From contig KL571378.1 in the NCBI GenBank assembly GCA_000715855.1, positions 9,500-15,852 on the forward strand: 6,353 nucleotides of DNA, in the 5' to 3' direction. The number at the start of each line of letters is the position of its first letter. The first letter of the stretch is position 1. The translations under genes and the position numbers were made by a program. Below, piece by piece: positions 1 through 6,192 of the stretch. The stretch is from Actinoplanes liguriensis (GTDB taxonomy: Bacteria; Actinomycetota; Actinomycetes; Mycobacteriales; Micromonosporaceae). Under the pieces are notes generated by a model. It did not search any database and had not been told where the DNA came from. It saw nothing but the letters and a program-made list of their open reading frames with translations.

Positions 1-17
1 ATGTGTATAAGAGACAG
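1..17 (+). other. Residual Nextera/Tn5 mosaic-end adapter (not genomic)
   Basis: The bases atgtgtataagagacag equal the last 17 of the 19 bases of the Tn5 mosaic end used in Nextera libraries. A bacterial gene would not be expected to start with this exact string at the first base of a contig. It also creates an artificial ATG at position 1 (peptide starting MCIRDS), an in-frame ATG at position 3 (peptide MYKRQ) and a TAA at 8-10 that falsely closes the frame of the first real gene. Genomic sequence should be taken to begin at base 18. Confidence 0.97.
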
Positions 18-19
18 CC

Positions 20-2080
20 CGGCGGCCGTCCGAGGCGCTCAGCGCCCGCCGGACGTCGGTGCTCTACGAGGAGCCCGACGACCTGGCAGACAACTTCGGC
101 CGGCTCTCGATGGCCGGCCCCAGCACCCGCCCTCCGAGGTCGTCGCACGGCGGCTCCCGCTCGTCGCAGGGCGGCTCCCGCTCGTCGCAGGGCGGGATGT
201 TCCGCTCGCCCAAGGCCGACGAATGGTCCATGCGAGCCGGGGAGCTCGCCGAGGATCTCGACGTCCACCCGGATCCGGCATCCCGGGTGGAATACCTGCC
301 GGACCGTCCCGGTGCGTTGTTGTTCGGCGAGGACCAGACGCCCAGGGCCGACATCGACCGGAGGTTGCGGCTCCCGGACGGGACCTACCACCTCTCGCTC
401 GAGGGCATCGGCGGCTTCGGCGTGCTGCATGGCCGGGCGGTGACCCCGGCACAGGCCAAGGACATCATCCTGAACGACCCGCGCTCCCATGACCTGGACA
501 TCGCGCTGGTGCAGTGCGATCCCGCGCTGCCGGGCGTCGACGCGCTGGACTCGTTCCTCACCGACCTGTGGCGGGAGCTGGTCGCGGATGGCCGGTGGAA
601 CCCGCAACGCGCGGTGATCGGCGCCGTCGGCGGCGCGAAGGTGCAGGCGCCGGCGGCCGGCGAGAGTGATGTCCTGGCGATGGGGAGCACGATCGCCCCG
701 GACGGCTCGATCCGCCTCAACACCGGTGGCTTCCGCTCGATCACGAAGGCGCCGGGAACGCCGGCCGGTGAGGTGATCCCGCGGCTGCGGCAGCACGGCG
801 TCTCGCTCCGGCAGGCCATGGACGAGGTCCGGTCCGGCGGCGGCATCCCGCTGACCGACGCCCTCGGCAACCTCCTGGACCTGCCCCGCGCCGCCTTCCT
901 CGGGAAGGGCCTGAACGACCCGGTGCACGTCCAGGGCGCCGTGGAGCACCAGGGCAGCGCGATCGAGCCACTCGCGCCGGTCGCTGAACGGACCGGCACG
1001 GCGGAGCCGACCTGGGAGGTGTGGCGACCCGGCAACGTCACGGAGGTCCGTCCGAACGTCTTCGTCGCGTCGTCGCACCCGATTCCGGCCACCGCCGAGG
1101 CCAACGCCTACTACGACGGCCTGGCGGCGGGCGCGACGGACGTCAACCCGATCGTCGACGTCGGGGTGAACGGCTTCGGTGCGAATCAGAAGGTCGCGCC
1201 TCAGGACGTCGCCTCGGCGCGCCTGATGCTGGAGCAGTTCGCCCAGCGCAACCGGCAGGCCTTCCTGTCCACCCGCGGCCGGGACACCAACGAGTTGCTG
1301 AACGCGGCGGTGCCGTACGGTGCGCCGCTGATCCATCAGACTCTGGCAAAGGGTGACCAGGGTGGACTCAGCCTCGGCCCCCGGTTCACCTTCACTCTGC
1401 CGCGGACCGCCGGCCGGGCCCAGCTGCCGTCCGTGATCACGGAGGGGATCACGGCGGGCCTGCTGGACCGGGCGAAGGAGATGGCGACACCCACCTCCGC
1501 CATCAAGCCGGTCAGCAACGATCTGGCTGCCATGATCTGGGCGGCCGATCTGGCGGGGTCGAAGGAGCGCTTCCGCGAGGCCGGTTGGTCCGCGGAGCAG
1601 ATGACGCAGCACCTCGGCGAGGTGAGTGCGATGTCGGAACGGGTCGGTAACCTGCCCAAGGTCGCGATCATCAAGCCGGTGCTCGAGTTCGGCGCGGTCG
1701 GACACGCCGACCTCGTCTTCGACTACGGCATGACCGACAACGCGAAGCGCGGCGGTCAGCTGATGGACTCGCTGGGCGAGATGCGGGCAGCCGGCAAGCT
1801 CGGCACCGACGCCCCGGATGCGCTGACCGTCGGTCACTTCTCGTCGATGGTCGCGGCGGCCGGCACCGTCGACCTGTCGTTGCCGACGCTCAGCGCTATT
1901 GACGCGGCGCTGGCGGCCGGGGACCTCGACGCGGCGTTGACCAGCTTCAACCAGTACAAGGGCCAGTTCACGCGGGTGGAGAAGATGAACCTGGTCGACG
2001 GCCTGGATCGCCTCAAGGCCAGGATGCCCGAGCAGGTCAACGAGATTCAGCGGACCATGCAGAGCGTCCTGGACTGTTGA
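20..2080 (+). CDS. Large actinobacterial protein with caspase-like (His/Cys) region, C-terminal part, 5' truncated
   Basis: The reading frame is open from the adapter junction to a TGA at 2078-2080, so the protein starts beyond the contig end. The first in-frame GTG (59) has no Shine-Dalgarno sequence and is probably internal; residue numbers below count from it. Residues 27-47 are three Arg-Ser-Ser-x-Gly-Gly repeats, a flexible linker. Residues 105-230 run strand, LHG (His124), helix starting VTPAQAKDII, strand, LVQCD (Cys153), helix, then a PDGSI...GGF hairpin. That order matches the caspase-like or 'lonely Cys' regions of giant actinobacterial and polymorphic-toxin proteins, recalled from memory. 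Residues 320-445 form another alpha/beta region containing STRGRDTNELL, and residues 460-673 are mostly helical. I see no signal peptide or membrane segment in the visible part. Cysteines are only 153 and the last residue, 673. It heads an operon, 37 bp before the next gene. The gene and frame are certain; the function is inferred. Confidence 0.93.
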   Translation, partial: RRPSEALSARRTSVLYEEPDDLADNFGRLSMAGPSTRPPRSSHGGSRSSQGGSRSSQGGMFRSPKADEWSMRAGELAEDLDVHPDPASRVEYLPDRPGALLFGEDQTPRADIDRRLRLPDGTYHLSLEGIGGFGVLHGRAVTPAQAKDIILNDPRSHDLDIALVQCDPALPGVDALDSFLTDLWRELVADGRWNPQRAVIGAVGGAKVQAPAAGESDVLAMGSTIAPDGSIRLNTGGFRSITKAPGTPAGEVIPRLRQHGVSLRQAMDEVRSGGGIPLTDALGNLLDLPRAAFLGKGLNDPVHVQGAVEHQGSAIEPLAPVAERTGTAEPTWEVWRPGNVTEVRPNVFVASSHPIPATAEANAYYDGLAAGATDVNPIVDVGVNGFGANQKVAPQDVASARLMLEQFAQRNRQAFLSTRGRDTNELLNAAVPYGAPLIHQTLAKGDQGGLSLGPRFTFTLPRTAGRAQLPSVITEGITAGLLDRAKEMATPTSAIKPVSNDLAAMIWAADLAGSKERFREAGWSAEQMTQHLGEVSAMSERVGNLPKVAIIKPVLEFGAVGHADLVFDYGMTDNAKRGGQLMDSLGEMRAAGKLGTDAPDALTVGHFSSMVAAAGTVDLSLPTLSAIDAALAAGDLDAALTSFNQYKGQFTRVEKMNLVDGLDRLKARMPEQVNEIQRTMQSVLDC
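137..199 (+). repeat. Three tandem 21-bp in-frame repeats coding a Ser/Gly/Arg linker
   Basis: The units are 137-157, 158-178 and 179-199, each coding RSSxGG plus one residue (RSSHGGS, RSSQGGS, RSSQGGM). Units 1 and 2 differ at three bases. Units 2 and 3 share their first 17 bases. The protein segment is hydrophilic and low in complexity, so it is most likely a flexible linker that joins the lost N-terminal part to the caspase-like region. Repeat number may vary by slippage among strains. Confidence 0.85.
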
Positions 2081-2102
2081 TCTCCCGCCCGAACCGAAAC
2101 AG

Positions 2103-2111
2103 AAAGGAGGG
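2103..2111 (+). promoter_or_regulatory. Strong ribosome binding site of the 352-residue gene
   Basis: AAAGGAGGG lies 6 bases before the ATG at 2118 and is close to a full anti-16S match. It fixes the start of the second gene. No promoter-like sequence is apparent in the 37-bp gap, which supports cotranscription with the first gene. Confidence 0.85.
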
Positions 2112-2117
2112 CCACCG

Positions 2118-3176
2118 ATGGACGAAGACCTGCACCGGTTGCTGCTGCGACTCGGCGGCGTCCTGCCGCCCCGGGACCTCGCGGACGCCCGGCTGGATCT
2201 GGCCCGTGGAGACATCCCGGCTCTGCTGGACAGCGTGACACGGGGCCTGGCCACGGCCCACGCGCTGATCTCCCCGGACGACCTCGACCGTCTGACCGCC
2301 CTGGCCGGGTCCGCCGAGATCGCGCGGGCGCTGCGGGCCACCCAGCAGCGCACGGCCGACGAGCCGCGGCACGTTTTCCGGCCGATCGCCGACGGCGTGG
2401 TGGAGGAGGGCGTCTGGGTGCCGCCGGTCGTCGACCTCACCTCCCGGGACTGGATGCCCGAGGCGTTGTTCGGTGACGAGACCGATCAGGTGGCGGTGGC
2501 CGCGGCCACCGCGGTGCCCGGCACGGTCGCCCTGTGGCGTTCGTGGCGGGAGACCACGCGGGGGTTCGGCCAGGGCGAGCGGGCGCGGGTGTTCCTCGTC
2601 GAGGTCGGCGAGGCCGGCGCCGACCTGGCCACCCGGACCGCCGAGGTGATGTCCGTCCTCGCCGGTGCCGGGGAGTCGGCGCCGCTCGTCGAGATGCGGC
2701 CGGTGCGGGACGCGATGTCGGCATACCACCTGGAGCTCCGGCGTGGCGCCGCGCTGCTGTGGGCGGCCGAAGCGGACCGCCCGGTGGCGATCGCCAAGGC
2801 CTTCGACGGAGTCGACCCGGAACGCGGCCCCTACTTCTCCGACGACCATGCCCGGCTGGACGGCGAGGAACGGGACCGCGTTCTGCGCTACCTGGAGGAC
2901 GCGCCGGTGCTGCTGTCGTCGACCGAGCGCATGATCGACATCCTCGCGCCGGAGGAGGGGCTCACGGTCTCCCTCGATCACCGCACCGACGGTCGCTGGA
3001 CGTGGACCGACACCGTGCCCCACTACCTGCGCCGGCACGGCCTCGCGCCGGACCCGGAGCTGCTCGACGCGATCCGCGCGAACGGCTACCGCCTCCCGGA
3101 GGTGACCGCGGTCGGGCGGCACCGGGCGATCGCCGAGCTGTTCATGCCGGTCGACGCGCAGCCGGCCTCGGCCTGA
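2118..3176 (+). CDS. Actinobacterial hypothetical protein, possible partner or immunity-type protein
   Basis: This is 352 residues from an ATG with a strong RBS, cysteine-free, with no signal peptide or membrane segment, so it is probably cytoplasmic. Residues 1-75 are helical (LHRLLLRLGGVLPPRDLADA, then paired helices). Residues 85-230 look alpha/beta: VALWRSW at 137-143, RVFLVEV at 157-163 and GAALLWAAE at 210-218. Residues 262-352 hold PVLLSSTERMIDIL, the run DGRWTWTDTVPHYLRRHGLA and the closing helix around GYRLPEV. The segment T-D-G-x-W-x-W-T-D-x-V-x-x-Y-L-x-x-H-G-L, followed by P-D-P-E-L, recurs from memory in many actinobacterial hypothetical proteins; no biochemical role is known to me. 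Its place between two large related proteins fits an immunity protein, chaperone or regulator, but that is inference only. It ends 20 bp before the next gene. Confidence 0.93.
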   Translation: MDEDLHRLLLRLGGVLPPRDLADARLDLARGDIPALLDSVTRGLATAHALISPDDLDRLTALAGSAEIARALRATQQRTADEPRHVFRPIADGVVEEGVWVPPVVDLTSRDWMPEALFGDETDQVAVAAATAVPGTVALWRSWRETTRGFGQGERARVFLVEVGEAGADLATRTAEVMSVLAGAGESAPLVEMRPVRDAMSAYHLELRRGAALLWAAEADRPVAIAKAFDGVDPERGPYFSDDHARLDGEERDRVLRYLEDAPVLLSSTERMIDILAPEEGLTVSLDHRTDGRWTWTDTVPHYLRRHGLAPDPELLDAIRANGYRLPEVTAVGRHRAIAELFMPVDAQPASA

Positions 3177-3185
3177 GACCGGAGT

Positions 3186-3191
3186 AAGGAG
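3186..3191 (+). promoter_or_regulatory. Ribosome binding site of the 739-residue gene
   Basis: AAGGAG lies 5 bases before the ATG at 3197 and within the 20-bp gap after the preceding TGA. It supports this start and tight operon coupling. Confidence 0.85.
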
Positions 3192-3196
3192 CTGAC

Positions 3197-5416
3197 ATGG
3201 CCAGTCCCGCTGATTGCCTCGAGGGGTTCCTGCACACCGTGACGGGTCCGGGGATCGGGGTCTACTGGCAGCCCGCCGGAACTCCGGACCCGATCGACGA
3301 CCACCTGCGGAGTGTCACCCCGTCCATGACGACCCCGGGCCGGGTCACGGTGTTCGTGCGCGGTGACCAGGTCGCCACGGGGATCGACCCGGCCCTGCGC
3401 GTCAATCTGCTCCGGGATGCCGGGTTGCGGGCCGGCCTGCAGGTCAAGGTCGTCGACGCGAACGGTGACCCGGTCGCCGACGCCGACGTCGAGCGGAGCG
3501 TGGCGAACGCCCTCGACCTGCCGGTGACGAGCACCCGGTGGGCCGTGGACCGCGTCGGTGTGGACGCGGCGGGACAGGTGACCGGGGACGGAACGCCGTC
3601 GGCGTACCTGGTGCTGCCGGATGCGGTGAACGCGCAGCGGCGGGCGGCGGTCGACGCGATGGCCGGACGGTTCTCCTCGGTCGACGAGTTCATGCGCGCC
3701 GCCGAACCCGGGGCGGGCCCGCACTCGGCGTGGCACACGCTCGGCGCCTATCTGACGGCGATCCACTCGGTCGGGGCCACCGTCCCACCGGCGGTCGCGG
3801 ATCTGCTCCGGCAACCGATGATCACGCCGAACCAGGTGGTCGAGGCCATCGGTGGTCCGGAGGGCCCGCAGCCCGCGCGGCCGGACGCCCTGCAGTCCCA
3901 CCTCCAGCGTCATCCCGGCAACTTCGCCCTGGTGGTCGGTGGTGAGCAGATCCATGCGCTGGTCCCGGCCGGGGACGGGAGCCTTCAGTGGTTGCCGGCC
4001 GGGCGGAACACCCCGGTGCCGTTCGCGGTCGACGGCGCTGTCGACCCGTTCACCGAGCTGTTGGAGCAGCCCGGCGCACGGGTGCTGGTGCTCGACCCCA
4101 ACGGCGTACGGCAGGAGACTCCGCCCCTCGGCCGTGAGCCGGCCGGCCGATCGCCGATCAATCCGCCGACCGGGACGACAGCGGGACCGCAGGATCAGAC
4201 GCGGATCGGCATGTGGCCCGAGCAGACCACGAGCCGGCTCGGCCTGGACGCGGTGGACCTGGGCGGCGTGCCGACGATCATGGTCGACGCCCGGTTCGCC
4301 AAGGACGCGAAGGCCACCGACAGCCACAAGGATCTGGAACCGCGACAGATCACCGCCGTGACGAACGCTGGTTTCCGCCACTACATCCGGGACAGCCGGC
4401 CGCTCGTCATCTCGACCGCCGACACACCGCAGACCCGCGAGACCGCCGCGCGTTCCGGCGGGGTGGCGGTGTACCCCACGAAGGTCGCCACCGGGCTGGA
4501 CGTGACGTCGTTGTGGTCGATGCACGTACCGGGCGCGGCGGAACCGATCGTGCTCGGCGAAGGCCGGCTCCTGACGCAGACCATGGTCAACCGGGCTCTG
4601 CACGAGCTCGGCGAAATGCCCGCGCTGGACAACCGCGTGCCCGAGGTTCTGCGGAATCTGCTGTCCCTCAACAGCTACGAGGAAGCCCGGGACTACTGGA
4701 GCGCGAACTTCACCGAGTTGCGGTCACCGGCGGTCGGTGACGCGATCGACAGGCTCGCCGGGTCGGTGCCGGCCTCCGATCGATGGCTGAATGTGATGAA
4801 GCTGGCCCACACCATCGCCCAGCGCACCGATTCCTTCCAGCACGGCCCTCGGCCGATCGAGCCCACCGTGCGGAACTCCATCGACGCCGAGGCGGCGCTG
4901 CCGGCGGGCGTGACAGTTGACCTGCAATTCGTCTTCGACTTCCTCACCGGCCGCGGACTCGCGCCGCTCGCCCCGGGCACCGAGGCGCCGGGCCCCTACC
5001 AGACACGGCTCCTGTGGGACGGCCGGCTGTTCCGGATGATGCTCGACGGCGCGTTGCCCGCCGGCGACGCCATGGTGCTGGCGAACGGCGTACACGGGGA
5101 CGATCACAGCCGAGCCACCATGGATCCCGGGATGTTCGACGCCTCGGACAGTCACGCGGCCCTCCTCGCGGCCATCCGGCTCCTGGTGGACAACAGCCTC
5201 GCGGCATTGCAACGCGGCGCTGACGGCAAGGGCATGGACATCGGCTGGGAGGAGCTGACCGCGCAGTTGGCGAAATGCCGCAACGGCGAGGACCGGCTGG
5301 TGTGGCACTTCCGATTGAGGGACGTGCTGCAGCCGCATCTGGCCGCGGCCGGCCTGCTCGACCTGTCCGCACCGGCGCTGAGCCGGCTCCGGAACCTGAT
5401 CTACCTGTGCCACTGA
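3197..5416 (+). CDS. Large actinobacterial protein with apparently degenerate caspase-like region
   Basis: This is 739 residues with a well-supported start and no signal peptide or membrane segment. Residues 48-140 repeat the plan of the caspase-like region of the first gene: strand VTVFVRGD, helix, strand LQVKVVDANG, helix ADVERSVANALDLPVTST, then a VDAAGQV hairpin. The positions equivalent to the His-Gly and Cys are Arg-Gly (55-56) and Ala88, so it should be catalytically inactive. Residues 240-305 are a beta-rich unit (FALVVGGEQIHALV, QWLPAG, GARVLVLDPNG). A Pro/Gly-rich linker (306-335) precedes an alpha/beta unit (336-445) with VISTADTPQTRETAARSGG, which resembles residues 403-421 of the first protein. 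The tail is helical and includes HGDDHS (633-638). There are only three cysteines (7, 694, 738). It is the last gene of the operon. I do not recognise a named family for the whole; function unknown. Confidence 0.93.
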   Translation: MASPADCLEGFLHTVTGPGIGVYWQPAGTPDPIDDHLRSVTPSMTTPGRVTVFVRGDQVATGIDPALRVNLLRDAGLRAGLQVKVVDANGDPVADADVERSVANALDLPVTSTRWAVDRVGVDAAGQVTGDGTPSAYLVLPDAVNAQRRAAVDAMAGRFSSVDEFMRAAEPGAGPHSAWHTLGAYLTAIHSVGATVPPAVADLLRQPMITPNQVVEAIGGPEGPQPARPDALQSHLQRHPGNFALVVGGEQIHALVPAGDGSLQWLPAGRNTPVPFAVDGAVDPFTELLEQPGARVLVLDPNGVRQETPPLGREPAGRSPINPPTGTTAGPQDQTRIGMWPEQTTSRLGLDAVDLGGVPTIMVDARFAKDAKATDSHKDLEPRQITAVTNAGFRHYIRDSRPLVISTADTPQTRETAARSGGVAVYPTKVATGLDVTSLWSMHVPGAAEPIVLGEGRLLTQTMVNRALHELGEMPALDNRVPEVLRNLLSLNSYEEARDYWSANFTELRSPAVGDAIDRLAGSVPASDRWLNVMKLAHTIAQRTDSFQHGPRPIEPTVRNSIDAEAALPAGVTVDLQFVFDFLTGRGLAPLAPGTEAPGPYQTRLLWDGRLFRMMLDGALPAGDAMVLANGVHGDDHSRATMDPGMFDASDSHAALLAAIRLLVDNSLAALQRGADGKGMDIGWEELTAQLAKCRNGEDRLVWHFRLRDVLQPHLAAAGLLDLSAPALSRLRNLIYLCH

Positions 5417-5524
5417 CCACGAGGCGCGAACCGGAGAGCCGCTGAGACGAACCGGCGCCGGCGATAGTGACACTCGGGAGGATGATTGCGATTTTTTCGC
5501 TGCGGGGTCCGAGTCAGTCCTGTG

Positions 5525-5543
5525 GATCTCTACCGGCGAGATC
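5525..5543 (+). repeat. Short inverted repeat GATCTC / GAGATC
   Basis: A 6-bp stem (5525-5530 with 5538-5543) encloses a 7-base loop about 110 bp after the operon's last stop. It has no following T-run, so it is a weak terminator candidate at best; it could also be chance. Confidence 0.3.
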
Positions 5544-5702
5544 GTTGAACAATGCTCGGCCGACGATCCGGGGGCAACTCCCCGAGTGGGAATGAATACT
5601 TTCCGTGATCGCGCAAATAACGGCTTACTTCCCCGCTCGGCGCGGAAGGGACACCGGCAGCACGGGTCGTACTAACGGCCCATCCACCATCACCCTAATG
5701 GC

Positions 5703-5821
5703 GTAGCGTCGATGGACTGTTCGCGGCCACCTGCCGGAACGCCGTTTCCCGGACAGACTGAGGGGGCCGGCCCGGTGCGAACGAGCGGCCCCCGAACCAC
5801 TGACTGTCCAGATCCACGGAG
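5703..5821 (+). ncRNA. Copy A of a duplicated structured leader element (candidate)
   Basis: Four short motifs occur here in the same order as in copy B further downstream: GTAGCGTCG (5703), CGCCGTTTCCCG (5740), GTGCGAA (5775) and CTGACTGTCCAGATCC (5800) followed by ACGGAG. GTGCGAA sits in the loop of a perfect 7-bp hairpin, GGGGGCC 5762-5768 with GGCCCCC 5787-5793. An outer stem GGACAG 5751-5756 with CTGTCC 5804-5809 encloses it and uses part of the last motif. This is an inference from visible repeats; I know no named RNA family that fits. It could instead be a duplicated regulatory DNA region. Confidence 0.35.
5800..5821 (+). repeat. Direct repeat, first copy
   Basis: CTGACTGTCCAGATCC (5800-5815), followed by ACGGAG, recurs at 6098-6118 with only one base missing. 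An exact 16-base match within 300 bp of noncoding DNA is unlikely by chance and is the strongest part of the duplicated element. Confidence 0.8.
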
Positions 5822-5937
5822 AGTCGATTGTGGTCGGTCCGGCGCCCGCCAGAGCGGTCACCGGACGTACTCCCATGGAACTTGTTCACGGGCTTTCCGG
5901 CAACGCCGGCCCGAGGAAATGGAAACAAAATCACCTC

Positions 5938-5968
5938 CCTTGATCTCGGAATCGTGCGGTGATCAAGG
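5938..5968 (+). repeat. Inverted repeat CCTTGATC / GATCAAGG
   Basis: A perfect 8-bp inverted repeat has a 15-base spacer (5938-5945 and 5961-5968). The half-site spacing would suit a dimeric regulator or a small hairpin. It lies just upstream of copy B of the duplicated element and about 225 bp before the membrane-protein start. Confidence 0.45.
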
Positions 5969-6000
5969 CCGGTAGCGTCGCATGATCGACTTTTGCACTT

Positions 6001-6020
6001 GCGGATGCACGTGCATCCGC
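6001..6020 (+). promoter_or_regulatory. Perfect 20-bp palindrome, probable operator-type site
   Basis: gcggatgcacgtgcatccgc reads the same on both strands over all 20 bases, with no spacer. A centre without a loop favours a DNA site for a dimeric regulator over an RNA hairpin. It lies within copy B of the duplicated element but is absent from copy A, and is about 170 bp before the membrane-protein start. Which protein binds it cannot be told from the sequence. Confidence 0.6.
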
Positions 6021-6097
6021 CGTTCCCGTTTGAGAAGATCTCGGGGTCAGCCGGAGCTGTCGAGGGAGTGCGAAACCCTCCGCCGCTGGTCACGACG

Positions 6098-6118
6098 CTG
6101 ACTGTCCAGATCCCGGAG
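6098..6118 (+). repeat. Direct repeat, second copy
   Basis: This is identical to the first copy over 16 bases (6098-6113), then CGGAG with a single-base deletion. Its last four bases (GGAG, 6115-6118) are also the outer end of the 14-bp hairpin, so forming that hairpin would compete with any structure using the end of this repeat. Confidence 0.8.
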
Positions 6119-6148
6119 CCTGCGGTCGTCTACCCGACCGCAGGCTCC
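6115..6148 (+). terminator. Perfect 14-bp hairpin in the leader (terminator/attenuator-like)
   Basis: Arm 6115-6128 (GGAGCCTGCGGTCG) pairs without mismatch with 6135-6148 across a 6-base loop TCTACC. There is no T-run after it, but actinobacterial terminators often lack one. It ends 44 bases before the ATG at 6193, so if it terminates transcription it would act as an attenuator of the downstream gene or end a short leader RNA. It could instead be an mRNA-stabilising stem. Confidence 0.6.
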
Positions 6149-6179
6149 ACTAATCCCTTCCTTGGAGGGACACGAGTCG

Positions 6180-6186
6180 AAGGGGA
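6180..6186 (+). promoter_or_regulatory. Ribosome binding site of the membrane-protein gene
   Basis: AAGGGGA lies 6 bases before the ATG at 6193. A second Shine-Dalgarno-like GGAGGG at 6164-6169 has no start codon at a suitable distance and can pair with TCCCT at 6154-6158. Confidence 0.65.
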
Positions 6187-6192
6187 AACCCA

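Larger units (their letters stand above)
5972..6118 (+). ncRNA. Copy B of a duplicated structured leader element (candidate)
   Basis: The motifs are GTAGCGTCG (5972), CGCCGTTCCCG (6018), GTGCGAA (6068) and CTGACTGTCCAGATCC (6098), followed by CGGAG. GTGCGAA again lies in a hairpin loop, GAGGG 6062-6066 with CCCTC 6076-6080, and an outer stem GTCAGC 6046-6051 with GCTGAC 6097-6102 closes on the last motif. The paired bases differ from copy A while the loop is kept, as expected for a conserved RNA fold. It sits directly upstream of the 14-bp hairpin and the membrane-protein gene, so a leader-RNA role is plausible. It slightly resembles the central part of cobalamin riboswitches (GTGCGAA, ACTGT, GGAGC) but lacks their other boxes. 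Confidence 0.38.
5417..6192. other. Long intergenic region without a convincing gene
   Basis: About 780 bases separate the operon from the membrane-protein gene. Short frames exist on both strands, but their third codon positions are far less G/C-biased than in the genes and they lack well-placed start signals. Local composition is visibly more A/T-rich in patches (5485-5500, 5590-5630, 5915-5945). It holds several inverted repeats and two diverged copies of one element, described separately. I see no tRNA, insertion sequence or CRISPR array, and no clear -35/-10 pair. Confidence 0.8.

Noticed and set aside
1..492. Frames starting in the first bases (MCIRDS... and MYKRQ...)
   Set aside because: Their starts lie in the Tn5 adapter and they overlap the real gene in other frames; these are known library artefacts.
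2072..5416. Cysteine near the C-terminus of both large proteins (LDC and LCH ends) as a lipidation or sorting signal
   Set aside because: No known bacterial C-terminal cysteine signal fits; two cases are not enough.
5452..5515. Terminator of the three-gene operon (CCGGCGCCGG palindrome, six-T run at 5492-5497, ACTCGG/CCGAGT stem)
   Set aside because: The stems are short and the T-run lies inside a loop instead of after a stable hairpin; not convincing.
5482..5595. Short ATG frame after GGGAGG
   Set aside because: The Shine-Dalgarno sequence abuts the ATG directly, leaving no usable spacing, and codon use is not gene-like.
5695..5928. Minus-strand frame with a TTG preceded by a strong GGGAGGTGA Shine-Dalgarno-like sequence
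   Set aside because: The RBS match and spacing are good, but about 28% of third codon positions are A/T, unlike the neighbouring genes, and the 78-residue product shows no recognisable pattern. Kept only as a remote possibility.
6046..6148. Genuine cobalamin riboswitch
   Set aside because: GTGCGAA, ACTGT and GGAGC recall its core, but the GGGAAG-type upstream box and the GCCACTG...GGGAAGGC 3' part are not visible.
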